Positions 11,161 to 20,591 of a stretch of DNA of 41,339 bases are shown here, in pieces. The translations under genes were made by a program, and so were the position numbers. The notes under the pieces are model-generated. The model saw only the letters and a program-made list of their open reading frames with translations. It ran no database searches and had not been told where the DNA came from. Source of the stretch: Acinetobacter sp. HY1485 (lineage in GTDB: Bacteria > Pseudomonadota > Gammaproteobacteria > Pseudomonadales > Moraxellaceae); the NCBI RefSeq assembly GCF_027568475.1, contig NZ_JANKZG010000014.1:1-41339 (forward strand), read 5' to 3'. Position 1 is the first letter of the stretch. The number at the start of each line of letters is the position of its first letter.

Positions 11161-12243
11161 TTATTCTTCCACAGCCTGAACATGACCACTTGTAACATGA
11201 AATAATTTATACGAAATTGTTAGATCTTTAAGATGTTTTTCGACAGCATTGCGATCTAAAGTTGTTAAAAAAACTTGACTGCCAAGTTGGCTTAAACGCT
11301 TGATTAAACGGTGTTGAGCAGTTAAATCTAATTCTGCTGTCAAATCATCTAATAATACCACAGTTTCACGATTACTCGCATGTAGCATTGCAATCTGAGA
11401 CAGCTTTAACGCAATGATGAGTAGCTTTTTTTGTCCTCTTGAGAATACCACATCTGCATCCCCCATCAGGGTCTTTAAACGCAAATCTGCTTTATGTGGA
11501 CCATACTCGGTATAACGCCGTTGTAGATCTTTTTGATGATGATGATTTAAGTCATTAAGTAACCCATGATCAACATGAAAGCCTGCTTGATACTCTAGAT
11601 GAACCGTTAAATCGGGAAGTAAAGCTTTAAGCTCTGCTTCGAAAAATGGTTTCCACTGCTCTAAAATGCTCATACGTTGCAAATGTAAAATTTCACCATA
11701 CTCTGCAAGCAATTTATTCCAAGGTTCTAGCTGTTCTAAGGTGAGCTTTTGTTTAGTTTTTAATAGTGTATTACGTTGTTTCAGTGATCTCGCATAGAGT
11801 TGCCATGTATCATAAAATTCAGGTTCCACGTGAAACATCAGCCAATCCAACAATTGACGTCTTGCTTTTGCCCCATGATCAATAATATCGGTACTCAATG
11901 GATCAATATGTTGTAAAGGCAGAATTTTAGCCAACTGTCCTTGTGTTGCAACGGTATCACCATTGACTTTTATATATTGCTCACCTGAAGAAAATTTTTG
12001 TAAGCCAATTTTATTTTGTGATGCTTGAGCAAAAATGATGGCATCGGTTTGGGTATGTTGCACATAATATTTAGGGATATGCGTTCTAAACGATCGCCCT
12101 GTTGCCAACAAATGGATTGCCTCTAAAACAGATGTTTTACCCGAACCATTTTCGCCATAAAAAATATTAAACGGCTGTAAGCTAGGCAATACAACCGTTG
12201 TAAGGTTACGTACACGCTCTATATTTAGACGTGTTAAATGCAT
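11161..12243 (-). CDS. recF: DNA replication and repair protein RecF
   Basis: SMC-like ATPase that loads RecA at single-strand gaps with RecO and RecR. Walker A is GENGSGKT (30-37), the ABC-type signature is FSRGQKKLL (about 268) and Walker B is VVLLDDL followed by TAELD. At 360 residues it has the usual length. It starts three bases after the dnaN stop codon, so the two are probably translationally coupled. A candidate ParB site lies within the coding sequence at 11822-11837. Confidence 0.97.
   Translation of the reverse strand: MHLTRLNIERVRNLTTVVLPSLQPFNIFYGENGSGKTSVLEAIHLLATGRSFRTHIPKYYVQHTQTDAIIFAQASQNKIGLQKFSSGEQYIKVNGDTVATQGQLAKILPLQHIDPLSTDIIDHGAKARRQLLDWLMFHVEPEFYDTWQLYARSLKQRNTLLKTKQKLTLEQLEPWNKLLAEYGEILHLQRMSILEQWKPFFEAELKALLPDLTVHLEYQAGFHVDHGLLNDLNHHHQKDLQRRYTEYGPHKADLRLKTLMGDADVVFSRGQKKLLIIALKLSQIAMLHASNRETVVLLDDLTAELDLTAQHRLIKRLSQLGSQVFLTTLDRNAVEKHLKDLTISYKLFHVTSGHVQAVEE
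11822..11837. other. parS: Candidate parS site in recF
   Basis: GGTTCCACGTGAAACA matches the ParB consensus at 15 of 16 positions; only the outermost base differs. It lies about 3.1 kb from the origin, inside recF, where it encodes the MFHVEPEF segment. Confidence 0.75.
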
Positions 12244-12246
12244 AAT

Positions 12247-13392
12247 TTAAACACGCATTGGCATAACAACATACGTTTGCTCTGTATGTTGTGGGTCTTG
12301 AATTAGAACAGACTGATTTGCCTCAGTCATGGTCATAGCAACATCATTACCATCTAACACATTCATCACTTCTAAAAGATATTGCGCGTTAAATGACATT
12401 TCAAGATGGTCATAGTGATATTGTATTGCTAAATCTTCGCTTGCCTCATCTTGTTCAGGATTATTAGCACGTAATTTTAAATTATCGGTTTCAAAATTTA
12501 AAAATACACCACGTAGTTTTTCATTACTTAAAATTGCCACACGCTGTAGTGATTGTTTAAATAAATCATGTGACACCATCACATGTTTATCTCCACCACG
12601 TGGAATAACACGACGATAGTCAGGGAATTTGCCATCAATAAGTTTGGTTGTAAAACGAATAGTTACGCCACCTTGTTCAGGATCACGGCTTGGTAATTGA
12701 ATCGTCACATTTAATAATTCACGACCAATCAAAATCGTCAACGGCTCATCTTCAACAGTAAGTAAGCGTTGGAGTTCTCCAACTGCTTTACGCGGTACAA
12801 TGGCTTGTACTTGGTCTGATGTTGAAACAGTCGACGTTTCGCATAATGCTAAACGGTGACCATCTGTCGTTACTGCTCTTAAAAAATTATTTTCAATTTC
12901 AAGCAATGTACCTGTGAGATAAAAACGTACGTCTTGAACAGCCATCGCAAAAGCTGTTTTTTCAAACAAACGTTTTAGTTCACGTTTAGTTACTTGAACC
13001 TGTGTACCTTGAGTGGCTTCTGTACTCAATAGCGGATAATCTTCAGCAGGTAATGTACCTAATACAAAACGGCTTTTACCCGATTTCAAAATACAGCGTT
13101 GATCTTCTGTAATCTGTAAATCAATGATAGATGTTGCAGGGAGTGACTTACAAATATCCATTAATTTACGTGCAGGTAGTGTGGTTTCCCCCTGCTCTAT
13201 ACATGCGCCCGAAGCAAAAGGCATACTTGCCACAAGTTCTACTTCTAAATCAGAACCTGTAATGGTCAATGCTTGAGCAGATGCCTGTAATTTTACATTT
13301 GATAAAATGTTTAAGGTATGACGACGCTCAACCACCCCAACTACCTGAGATAGAATATTTAGCAAGCTTTCTTTTGCGATCTTTAAACGCAC
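12247..13392 (-). CDS. dnaN: DNA polymerase III beta subunit (sliding clamp)
   Basis: Forms the dimeric ring that tethers polymerase III and many other proteins to DNA. The 381-residue protein shows the typical start MRLKIAKESLLNILSQVVGVV, the internal LPAEDYPLL and KFPDYRRVIPR segments, and the terminal YVVMPMRV. The length matches the three-domain clamp. It lies 58 bp downstream of dnaA and just before recF. Confidence 0.98.
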   Translation of the reverse strand: MRLKIAKESLLNILSQVVGVVERRHTLNILSNVKLQASAQALTITGSDLEVELVASMPFASGACIEQGETTLPARKLMDICKSLPATSIIDLQITEDQRCILKSGKSRFVLGTLPAEDYPLLSTEATQGTQVQVTKRELKRLFEKTAFAMAVQDVRFYLTGTLLEIENNFLRAVTTDGHRLALCETSTVSTSDQVQAIVPRKAVGELQRLLTVEDEPLTILIGRELLNVTIQLPSRDPEQGGVTIRFTTKLIDGKFPDYRRVIPRGGDKHVMVSHDLFKQSLQRVAILSNEKLRGVFLNFETDNLKLRANNPEQDEASEDLAIQYHYDHLEMSFNAQYLLEVMNVLDGNDVAMTMTEANQSVLIQDPQHTEQTYVVMPMRV

Positions 13393-13450
13393 AATTCATT
13401 CCTCTCGTTGATGAACATTTGCATATTGATACATTATATGATTGAACGCT

Positions 13451-14848
13451 TTAACTTTGTAACAAGCGCATTAAATTTTTGTAATCTTCGTCAAAAATTG
13501 GATCTGTTTTGCATAGACTTTGTACTTTTTCACACGCATGCATCACTGTACTATGATCTCGTCCACCAAATGCTAGACCAATTTCAGGAAAACTATCCCC
13601 TGTAAGCTCACGCGCTAATCCCATCGCAAGCTGTCGAGGACGTGCATAAATCCGTGTACGTTTTGGACCTGTGAGCTCTTTTAACGGAATACGGAAATAC
13701 TCACTTACCACACGCTGAATATTTTCAGTACTGATGGTTCTCGCTCGAATAGCAAGCACATCTTTTAAAGATTCACGGACTGTATCTAGATCAATCTCAC
13801 ATCCTTTAAAACGTGAAATTGCCACAACTTTGTTTAAAGCACCTTCAAGTTCTCGCACATTTGCAACCACTTGTTGGGCGATAAAAAGAGCACAATTACG
13901 CGGTAAATCTACACCCGTATTCTCTGCTTTTTTCAACAAAATTTCGATACGTGTTTCAATATCAGGAGGCTCGACACCTACTGATAATCCCCATGAAAAG
14001 CGTGAAACTAAACGTGGGTCGAGTTCAGTTAATTCTTTAGGATAGCGATCTGAGGTCAAAATAATTTGTTTAGATTCATCAAGTAAAGCATTGAATGTAT
14101 AGAAAAATTCTACTAAACTCGCTTCCTTACCTGCCAATAGATGAATATCATCTACAAGGAGTAAATCTAAAGAACGGCAGTTCTTTTTAAACTCTTCTAC
14201 TTTACCTTTTTGAAGCGAAGCTACAAAATCTTGTACAAAGCTTTCTGCTGTCATGTACATCACACGCGCATTTGGTTTTGCTTGTAATAATGCGTTACCC
14301 ACTGCCTGCATAAGATGCGTCTTACCTAAGCCAGTAGGACCATATAAGAACAATGGATTGTGCTGTGAAGCCCCGAGTTGCGTCAGAACTTTACGGCAGG
14401 TTTCTGCTGCCATTTGGTTAGAACGGCCCTCTACAAAAAGTGAAAATGTAAATAAAGAATTGAGTTGACGCTTTTTTATTAATTTTGCTTGGTGTGTGCT
14501 GTTTTCACTCTCTGTTACTTTTTTTGCACTGCGTGTAGGTTTTACAGTCGTATTTTGTTGTAATGCCGAGGTACTTGTCGCAGGTTTTTCATTTGGTTTT
14601 AAAATCGCACCTGGTCGAGAATCAACCGTAATTTCAACTTTGGTTACTCTTCCCTCAGATAATTGTTCTGCCAAAATATTAATCAGTTCTAAATGATGTT
14701 CTTGTATATACCTGGTCCAATAAGGATTAGGTGCATATAAATACAACACGCCGTCTTTTTCTTCAGAAACTAAGGGACGAATCCACATTGCAAAGACATT
14801 ATCTGATAACTCCTGTCGTAAACGAGTCAAACACTCTGTCCAAAGCAT
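13451..14848 (-). CDS. dnaA: Chromosomal replication initiator protein DnaA
   Basis: AAA+ initiator that binds DnaA boxes and melts oriC. Domain I is at 1-85, a Thr/Lys-rich linker (domain II) at about 90-130, and the AAA+ domain carries Walker A GPTGLGKTH (about 170) and Walker B LLLVDDIHLL (about 235). Domain IV carries the box-recognition helix-turn-helix with GGRDHSTVMHACEKV near 435. Length is 465 residues. An AGAGG precedes the ATG. The adjacent 530 bp upstream holds the DnaA boxes of oriC, which also suggests autoregulation. Confidence 0.98.
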   Translation of the reverse strand: MLWTECLTRLRQELSDNVFAMWIRPLVSEEKDGVLYLYAPNPYWTRYIQEHHLELINILAEQLSEGRVTKVEITVDSRPGAILKPNEKPATSTSALQQNTTVKPTRSAKKVTESENSTHQAKLIKKRQLNSLFTFSLFVEGRSNQMAAETCRKVLTQLGASQHNPLFLYGPTGLGKTHLMQAVGNALLQAKPNARVMYMTAESFVQDFVASLQKGKVEEFKKNCRSLDLLLVDDIHLLAGKEASLVEFFYTFNALLDESKQIILTSDRYPKELTELDPRLVSRFSWGLSVGVEPPDIETRIEILLKKAENTGVDLPRNCALFIAQQVVANVRELEGALNKVVAISRFKGCEIDLDTVRESLKDVLAIRARTISTENIQRVVSEYFRIPLKELTGPKRTRIYARPRQLAMGLARELTGDSFPEIGLAFGGRDHSTVMHACEKVQSLCKTDPIFDEDYKNLMRLLQS

Positions 14849-15311
14849 GTAGAACCTCTAACTGATATTTGAAAAGAAATCCCATATTTTTAAATGGGGG
14901 AAATCATTCTACCTAAGTTATCCACACCTGTCATAAAAAATTGTGTATAAGTTCATAATTTTCACAGTATTTAAACCTCTCAACCAACTTGTGGATAACT
15001 CTATGCATAACTTGTGGACATAATTTTTTGAAAAGTTACCCCCATTTTATCCATAAATTAACAACATATTTATCCACATCCTAAGTATATGTTTTATATT
15101 ATAAATAATGAGTTTTACACAGAAAAAAGGTGCCCTAATAATAATAAATTTAAATTTATAAATTTGAATTTATTTATAAGCACTACATATTTTGTGGATA
15201 AGTTTTTAAATTCAAATTAAATATGAAATTAAATCAAACTATCTTTTAGCTTTTTAAGCTAAGTAAAAATTAAATAAAATGTAAAATTTGGCTTAAAAAT
15301 AAGCTTTTTTA
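14849..15311. other. oriC: Replication origin oriC
   Basis: Four perfect 9-mer DnaA boxes lie between dnaA and rpmH: TTATCCACA at 14918-14926 and 15070-15078, and the reverse form TGTGGATAA at 14990-14998 and 15193-15201. One-mismatch boxes occur at 14942-14950 and 15047-15055. Between the third and fourth perfect boxes is an extremely AT-rich part with TAATAATAATAA (15136-15147) and a near-perfect AT palindrome (about 15145-15175), a good candidate for the unwinding element. No GATC-rich pattern like that of enteric oriC is seen. Confidence 0.92.
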
Positions 15312-15340
15312 TTGACACTTTGCACAATGCACCATAAAAT
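15312..15340 (+). promoter_or_regulatory. rpmH promoter
   Basis: A perfect TTGACA (15312-15317), a 17-bp spacer and TAAAAT (15335-15340), followed by CGCG. It is a strong sigma-70 promoter 41 bp before the rpmH start and would drive rpmH, rnpA and possibly yidD-yidC. Confidence 0.8.
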
Positions 15341-15381
15341 CGCGAACCTTTATAGATAGATCAAAATTTAGGAATTTCGAT

Positions 15382-15516
15382 ATGAAACGTACATTCCAAC
15401 CATCTGAACTAAAACGTAAACGTAGTCATGGTTTTCGCGCACGTATGGCAACTAAAGCTGGTCGCCAAGTATTAGCTCGTCGTCGTGCTAAAGGTCGTCA
15501 TAGCTTAACTGTTTAA
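15382..15516 (+). CDS. rpmH: 50S ribosomal protein L34
   Basis: A 44-residue, highly basic protein starting [18 protein letters not shown] and ending in [12 protein letters not shown], the hallmark of L34. It lies in its conserved place between oriC and rnpA. GGAAT precedes the ATG. Confidence 0.98.
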   Translation: MKRTFQPSELKRKRSHGFRARMATKAGRQVLARRRAKGRHSLTV

Positions 15517-15553
15517 TTTTTATTAAACGTTAACGCTTCATCGATTTGGGTAT

Positions 15554-15946
15554 ATGACATTTTATAATTTCAGCACAGACATTCGATTACGCTGTGCTGC
15601 AGATTACAAGTGTGTATTCGATGGTGCGCTTTTTAAAGTGCATCAGCCCCATTTTTTGCTTTTAGCAACAGTAACTAAACAGCCTGCTAGTCGTTTAGGT
15701 ATTATTGTTGCAAAAAAGAAAGTGCGTCGTGCACATGAAAGAAATCGAATAAAACGTATTGCTCGTGAGAGTTTTCGTTTAAATCAGCATGAGATTGATT
15801 TACTCGATATTGTTGTTATGCCAAAAGTTGGAATTGAAGTTGTATCTAATGAACAACTGCATGAACAATTGAGGTTTGCTTGGAAAAAGCTACAACGCTT
15901 GGCAAAAAAACATCAAAATAACGCGACTACCCTCCCCTCAAAGTAG
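15554..15946 (+). CDS. rnpA: Ribonuclease P protein component
   Basis: Basic protein subunit of RNase P, which with the RnpB RNA removes 5' leaders from pre-tRNA. The RNR signature region lies at about 58-76 ([19 protein letters not shown]). Length is 130 residues with a lysine-rich tail. It is 37 bp after rpmH and probably cotranscribed. Confidence 0.96.
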   Translation: MTFYNFSTDIRLRCAADYKCVFDGALFKVHQPHFLLLATVTKQPASRLGIIVAKKKVRRAHERNRIKRIARESFRLNQHEIDLLDIVVMPKVGIEVVSNEQLHEQLRFAWKKLQRLAKKHQNNATTLPSK

Positions 15947-15955
15947 AGATGACCA

Positions 15956-16252
15956 TTGGCTCAAGTACTGCATTGGTTCGTACGTCTTTACCAAATAGTG
16001 ATTAGTCCACTCATTGGACCACGATGTCGTTATATTCCAACTTGTTCCCAATATGCAATTGAAGCATTGCATATGCATGGTGCTTTACACGGTTCTTATT
16101 TGTCTATTAAACGTATTTGCCGTTGTCACCCTTGGGGAAGTTGTGGTTATGACCCTGTTCCTAAAAAAGCAATTCGTTTTATTTCATTTCAGCAAATCAA
16201 TTCTCAAACGCTTCACGTTGTTGTACCCTTTCGTGAACGTTTTATGAACTAA
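15956..16252 (+). CDS. yidD: Membrane protein insertion efficiency factor YidD
   Basis: Small membrane-associated protein that helps YidC-dependent insertion. It has the family motifs [20 protein letters not shown] and [13 protein letters not shown]. The start is TTG at 15956. The frame closes upstream with a TGA at 15950-15952 and there is no ATG before the conserved region, so TTG is the only reasonable start; GAG sits seven bases before it. It begins nine bases after the rnpA stop, an arrangement that suggests coupling. The C-terminal extension after the second motif is about 25 residues. Confidence 0.93.
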   Translation: MAQVLHWFVRLYQIVISPLIGPRCRYIPTCSQYAIEALHMHGALHGSYLSIKRICRCHPWGSCGYDPVPKKAIRFISFQQINSQTLHVVVPFRERFMN

Positions 16253-16279
16253 ACAATATAACCACTTGGGGTCATAGCT

Positions 16280-17998
16280 ATGCAACAATGGGCCAGGTTT
16301 GCGATTATCGGTGCAATGTTAGTCACCGCGTATTTGCTTATTTTGGCTTGGCAAAAAGATTACGGACAGACAAATACCAATGTACAACAACCAGCAAATG
16401 CTGTTGTTGCGCGTGATATTTCTGCCGATTTGCCAACCAGTCAAAATACTGCTGCAACAGATGTTCCTCAGTCTGCAACATCTCAAACACCACAGACAAC
16501 GACATCTGTAAGTCAAAAACTAGTGACTGTACAAACAGATCTTTACCGTTTATGGATTAATCCAAAAGGTGGAGATATCGTACGTCTTGAATTACTTGGG
16601 CATGATGAATCAAAGGGAAGTGATAAGCCTTTTGTAATGCTTGAAAATGATAAAGATCGTACATATGTTGCACAATCTGGTTTAATAGGAACTGATGGAC
16701 CAGATAGTAGTGCAAATGGTCGTCCTTCATTTGAGATTGAAAAAGACACTTATTCACTTTCAGATGCTAAAACTGATGTTTTAACTGTACCAATGGTATA
16801 TAAAACTGCCAATGGTGTTGAAATTGTTAAAACGTTCACGTTCAAAAAAGGTGCTTATCCAATTGTTGTAGACTATAAGGTCAATAACCGTAGTCATCAA
16901 AATTGGCAAGGACAACTTTTTGGTCAAATCAAACGTGATGATTCTGTCGATCCTGGTAAGTCTAGCCAAGGTATTTTCCAACTTGGAACGTATTTAGGTG
17001 GCGCATGGGGTACACCTGATGAACATTATAATAAATTGAAGTTTGGTAACTTCAATGATGAAAAGTTAAATGTTCAGGCGAAAGGTGGCTGGATTGCAGT
17101 TGTACAACACTATTTTGTCAGTGCTTGGATTCCAGGTGAGTTGAAATTAACGCAAGCAGATGGTCAGCCTTATACTGCTAGCTTACAGTCTCGTAAGACA
17201 GCCGATAATCTAAATATTATTGGATTTACATCGCCTGCCATTAATGTTCCTGCAGGAACAACGATGGAAGTAAATGCAACTTTCTATTCAGGGCCAAAAG
17301 TACAGTCTGAACTCAAAGGTTTGGCAGAAGGGCTGAATCAGACAGTTGATTATGGTTGGTTATGGCCAATTGCTAAACTATTATTTTTAGGTCTTGAAAC
17401 ATTCCATAAGTTTGTGGGTAACTGGGGTTGGTCAATTATTTTACTGACTATTGTGGTTAAAATGATTTTATGGCCACTATCTGCAAAAAGTTATCGCTCT
17501 ATGGCAAAAATGCGTGTTATTGCACCCGAAATGCAACGCATGAAAGAAGAGTTTGGTGAAGATCGTATGCGTTTTTCGCAAGAAATGATGGCACTATACA
17601 AAAAAGAAGGGGTTAACCCACTTTCTGGTTGTTTGCCAATGTTTCTTCAGATGCCTATCTTTTTAGCACTGTATTGGGTACTGATGGAAAGCGTAGAGCT
17701 CCGTCATGCACCATGGTTAGCTTGGATTCAAGATTTATCTGCAATGGATCCATGGTTCATTTTACCGCTTATTATGGGTGGTACGATGTTTGCTCAGCAA
17801 ATGCTTAACCCGCAACCTGCTGATCCAATGCAAGCTAAAGTGTTCCGTTTAATGCCAATTATCTTTACGGTATTTATGCTGTTCTTCCCAGCGGGTCTTG
17901 TACTTTACTGGATTGTAAACAACAGTATTACAATTTTACAGCAATGGTTTATCAGCCAAAGCGTAAAAAAAGAACGTGAGAAAAAAGCAACGAGCTAA
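16280..17998 (+). CDS. yidC: Membrane protein insertase YidC
   Basis: Oxa1/YidC insertase of the inner membrane. An N-terminal membrane anchor (about 5-25) is followed by a Gln/Thr/Ser-rich linker and a large periplasmic domain to about residue 350. The conserved core has the remaining transmembrane segments, including GWSIILLTIVVKMILWPLS, NPLSGCLPMFLQMPIFLALY and FPAGLVLYWIVNN. Length is 572 residues, against 548 in E. coli. It starts 27 bp after yidD, with TGGGGT before the ATG, and is followed by a strong terminator. Confidence 0.97.
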   Translation: MQQWARFAIIGAMLVTAYLLILAWQKDYGQTNTNVQQPANAVVARDISADLPTSQNTAATDVPQSATSQTPQTTTSVSQKLVTVQTDLYRLWINPKGGDIVRLELLGHDESKGSDKPFVMLENDKDRTYVAQSGLIGTDGPDSSANGRPSFEIEKDTYSLSDAKTDVLTVPMVYKTANGVEIVKTFTFKKGAYPIVVDYKVNNRSHQNWQGQLFGQIKRDDSVDPGKSSQGIFQLGTYLGGAWGTPDEHYNKLKFGNFNDEKLNVQAKGGWIAVVQHYFVSAWIPGELKLTQADGQPYTASLQSRKTADNLNIIGFTSPAINVPAGTTMEVNATFYSGPKVQSELKGLAEGLNQTVDYGWLWPIAKLLFLGLETFHKFVGNWGWSIILLTIVVKMILWPLSAKSYRSMAKMRVIAPEMQRMKEEFGEDRMRFSQEMMALYKKEGVNPLSGCLPMFLQMPIFLALYWVLMESVELRHAPWLAWIQDLSAMDPWFILPLIMGGTMFAQQMLNPQPADPMQAKVFRLMPIIFTVFMLFFPAGLVLYWIVNNSITILQQWFISQSVKKEREKKATS

Positions 17999-18017
17999 CA
18001 CAAGTTAGACAGCTGAT

Positions 18018-18056
18018 AAAATCCGCTTAAGATGATACTCTTAGGCGGATTTTTTT
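18018..18056 (+). terminator. rpmH-yidC operon terminator
   Basis: ATCCGCTTAAGA (18021-18032) pairs with TCTTAGGCGGAT (18039-18050) over 12 bp with one G-T wobble and is followed by six T. The T-run touches the first in-frame ATG of mnmE at 18057. Confidence 0.85.
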
Positions 18057-18071
18057 ATGCAGGTTAAGCCA

Positions 18072-19427
18072 ATGCAGAACCAAACCACCATTGCTGCTAT
18101 TGCGACACCGCCAGGACGTGGTGGTGTCGGCGTGATTCGTCTTTCAGGTTCAAAGGCATATCAGATTGCACAAGCCTTATCGGGGCATGATTTACCTCAA
18201 GCACGTATGGCAGGCTTTAGAAAATTTTATGATGAGCAAGGACAAATTTTAGATGAAGGTTTGCTGATTTGTTTTCCTAATCCTCACTCTTTTACAGGTG
18301 AAGACGTTGTAGAAATACAAGGACATGGCGGCCCTGTTATCCAAAATACACTCCTTACAAGATTGCTTGCTTTAGGTGCAACTGCGGCGCAAGCAGGTGA
18401 GTTTTCGATGCGTGCATTTGAAAATGGTAAGATGGATTTAGTTCAAGCCGAAGCAATTGCAGATTTAATTGATGCAACATCACAAGCTGCAGCGCGTTCT
18501 GCTGTCCGCTCTTTGCAAGGTACATTTTCTAAAAAAGTGAATATTGTCTTAGAAAAGCTGATTCATTTACGTTTGCATGTCGAAGCTGCGATTGACTTTC
18601 CAGAAGAAGAAATTGATTTTTTAGCAGATGGTAAAATTTTAACTTTGTTAGATGATGTTAAATCTTCTGTAAGTCTTGTGCAAAAATCTGCTCGTCAGGG
18701 ACAGCTTTTGCGTGAAGGACTACAGGTCGTAATTGCAGGTAAGCCTAATGCAGGTAAATCAAGTTTGTTAAATGCATTAGCAGGCAATGAGCGTGCAATT
18801 GTCACTGATATAGCAGGAACGACACGTGATGTTCTGCATGAAAAAATTACACTAGATGGTTTACCGATTACCCTAACAGATACAGCAGGTTTAAGAGAAA
18901 CAGGGGATATTGTAGAAAAAGAGGGTATCCGCCGTGCAATTAAAGAAATTGAACAAGCCGACTTGTTACTACTTGTTTATGACTTAACGCAAAGCGATGA
19001 TCCGCTATCTCTTGCTCAAGAATATTTTGCTAATTATTTAGATACACGCCGTTTAATTTTGATTGGAAACAAATGTGACAAAACGGAAGATTTAGCTAAA
19101 TTAAGTGATTATAACGGGTTTAGACATGTTACAGTTTCAGCAAAGCAAGAAGATGGTGTTCAAACGCTCATAGAGGCGATTACAGCGCATGCAGGCTTTC
19201 AACCTGAAGAAGATACCTTTATCGCAAGAACACGCCATTTAGACGCAATGAAGCGTACTCAGCAACATTTAGCAGATGCACGTGAGCAGTTAGTTGATTT
19301 TAACGCGGGTGAACTTGTGGCAGAGTCTTTAAGGCTAGCACAAAATGCATTAAGCGAAATTACGGGCGATTTTAGTGCGGATGATTTACTAGGTGAAATT
19401 TTTGGTTCTTTTTGTATTGGAAAGTAA
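18072..19427 (+). CDS. mnmE: tRNA modification GTPase MnmE
   Basis: With MnmG it forms the 5-carboxymethylaminomethyl group on U34 of certain tRNAs. The tetrahydrofolate-binding N-domain starts TIAAIATPPGRGGVGVIRLSG. The G domain has GKPNAGKSSLLNALAG, DIAGTTRD, DTAGLRE and NKCD, and the protein ends in the invariant FCIGK. An upstream ATG at 18057 lies directly on the terminator T-run of the yidC operon. The ATG at 18072 has AGG eight bases before it and gives 451 residues, close to E. coli (454), so I chose it. mnmG is not adjacent. Confidence 0.96.
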   Translation: MQNQTTIAAIATPPGRGGVGVIRLSGSKAYQIAQALSGHDLPQARMAGFRKFYDEQGQILDEGLLICFPNPHSFTGEDVVEIQGHGGPVIQNTLLTRLLALGATAAQAGEFSMRAFENGKMDLVQAEAIADLIDATSQAAARSAVRSLQGTFSKKVNIVLEKLIHLRLHVEAAIDFPEEEIDFLADGKILTLLDDVKSSVSLVQKSARQGQLLREGLQVVIAGKPNAGKSSLLNALAGNERAIVTDIAGTTRDVLHEKITLDGLPITLTDTAGLRETGDIVEKEGIRRAIKEIEQADLLLLVYDLTQSDDPLSLAQEYFANYLDTRRLILIGNKCDKTEDLAKLSDYNGFRHVTVSAKQEDGVQTLIEAITAHAGFQPEEDTFIARTRHLDAMKRTQQHLADAREQLVDFNAGELVAESLRLAQNALSEITGDFSADDLLGEIFGSFCIGK

Positions 19428-19445
19428 CGTCAGCTATTAATAAAT

Positions 19446-19474
19446 AAAAAAGCGAGAATTAATCTCGCTTTTTT
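19446..19474. terminator. Bidirectional terminator mnmE / roadblock gene
   Basis: AAGCGAGA pairs with TCTCGCTT around a five-base loop (stem 19450-19470), with an A-run before and a T-run after. It serves the converging mnmE and roadblock genes. Confidence 0.8.
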
Positions 19475-19485
19475 GAGTTTTAGAC

Positions 19486-19845
19486 TTAAGAAAAATCTAA
19501 TTCATTTTCAAATTTTTTCAGTAAATGACGTGCCATAGCAAGGTTTGAACGGCTACGATCTAATGCTAGATAAAGAAAAAGATTTTCATTTTTTGCTAGT
19601 GGGCGAATGAGATGGTATTGCTTACCAAGTGTAATCAAAATATCTTCAATTTCATCATTTAGATCTAACGATTTTGCCACACGACGTTTAGCACGAATTA
19701 CTTCAGTGTTACCTGCTGATGCTAATGTCAAATCCATTGCACCATCACCTTCAGTTGCTAATGGCAAACCACTTTCTACATCTACTAAAGATGCTGCAAT
19801 AAAACCATCTAAATCTTGTAGTAAAGAAAGTTGAATTTTTGACAT
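19486..19845 (-). CDS. Small roadblock/LC7-like protein, paralogue 1
   Basis: A 119-residue protein with the alternating pattern of a roadblock/LC7 domain: an N-terminal helix, then LDGFIAASLVDVESGLPLATEG, a central helix (IRAKRRVAKSLDLND), a strand ILITLGKQYHLIRPL and a C-terminal helix. It is about 85 percent identical to the next gene, so this is a recent tandem duplication. Roadblock proteins regulate small GTPases, and a GTPase gene lies 2.6 kb upstream. A good AGGAG precedes the ATG. Terminators bound it on both sides of the gene pair. Whether it binds the nearby GTPase is inference. Confidence 0.8.
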   Translation of the reverse strand: MSKIQLSLLQDLDGFIAASLVDVESGLPLATEGDGAMDLTLASAGNTEVIRAKRRVAKSLDLNDEIEDILITLGKQYHLIRPLAKNENLFLYLALDRSRSNLAMARHLLKKFENELDFS

Positions 19846-19972
19846 TGTTGTTGCTCCTATGATTATTGTTGAGGTTATATTTTTCGTGGTGAAAGATAAT
19901 TAATATAATTAATTATAAAATTAGCAAACTATCAAAATTTAATCGTCTATTTTTTGTAATTTTCTTATAAAG

Positions 19973-19998
19973 GGGAGTAATACATTAGTAGTACTCCC
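19973..19998 (-). terminator. Intercistronic hairpin between roadblock paralogues
   Basis: GGGAGTA (19973-19979) pairs with TACTCCC (19992-19998). On the minus strand it lies just after the stop codon of paralogue 2 and is followed by a weak T-stretch. It may be a partial terminator or a processing or stability hairpin. Confidence 0.45.
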
Positions 19999-20009
19999 TA
20001 AAAAATTAA

Positions 20010-20366
20010 TTAAGAAAAATCTAAATCACTTTCAAATTTTTTCAATAAATGACGTGCCATCGCAAGATTTGAACGGCTACGATCTAAAGCTAAGTAGAGG
20101 AATAAATTTTCATTACCATGTAATGGACGAATTAAATGATACTGATTACCTAATGTAATGAGGACATCTTCGATTTTATCGTTTAAATCTAATGTATGTG
20201 CTACACGACGTTTAGCACGAATTACTTCGGTGTTACCTGCAGAGGCAAGATCTAAATTTAGCCCCGTACCTTCAGTTGCTAATGGCAAACCACTTTCACT
20301 ATCAACTAAAGAAGCAGCAATAAAACCATCAAGTTCGTTAAGTAAAGAGAGTTGAATTTTTGACAT
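20010..20366 (-). CDS. Small roadblock/LC7-like protein, paralogue 2
   Basis: A 118-residue copy of the following roadblock gene, differing mainly in the loop after LATEG (one residue shorter) and at scattered surface positions. Both keep SAGNTEVIRAKRRVA and the C-terminal ALDRSRSNLAMARHLLKKFE segment, so both are likely under selection. AGGGGTGG precedes the ATG. A third, decayed copy of the same gene lies directly upstream (20592-20907). Confidence 0.8.
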   Translation of the reverse strand: MSKIQLSLLNELDGFIAASLVDSESGLPLATEGTGLNLDLASAGNTEVIRAKRRVAHTLDLNDKIEDVLITLGNQYHLIRPLHGNENLFLYLALDRSRSNLAMARHLLKKFESDLDFS

Positions 20367-20591
20367 AAAATGCCACCCCTAGAAAATAAAAAAAAGATAT
20401 AATGTTTATATAAAGGACATTAAATAAACATTTTCGGTAAATTATCAAATTATCGTAAAACAGTCATCAATTTTTTTGATATTTCTTAATTTTCAAATAC
20501 TTAATTAAATATAATTAACTAATAGATAGTTATTTTTTAGATTTTTTAAAGAAAAGATAGTGATATTTCGCTAGCTTTTGACTTTTCAAGC

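Noticed and set aside
12592..12607. CACGTG with partial parS flanks in dnaN
   Set aside because: Only 12 of 16 positions match; the left flank is wrong.
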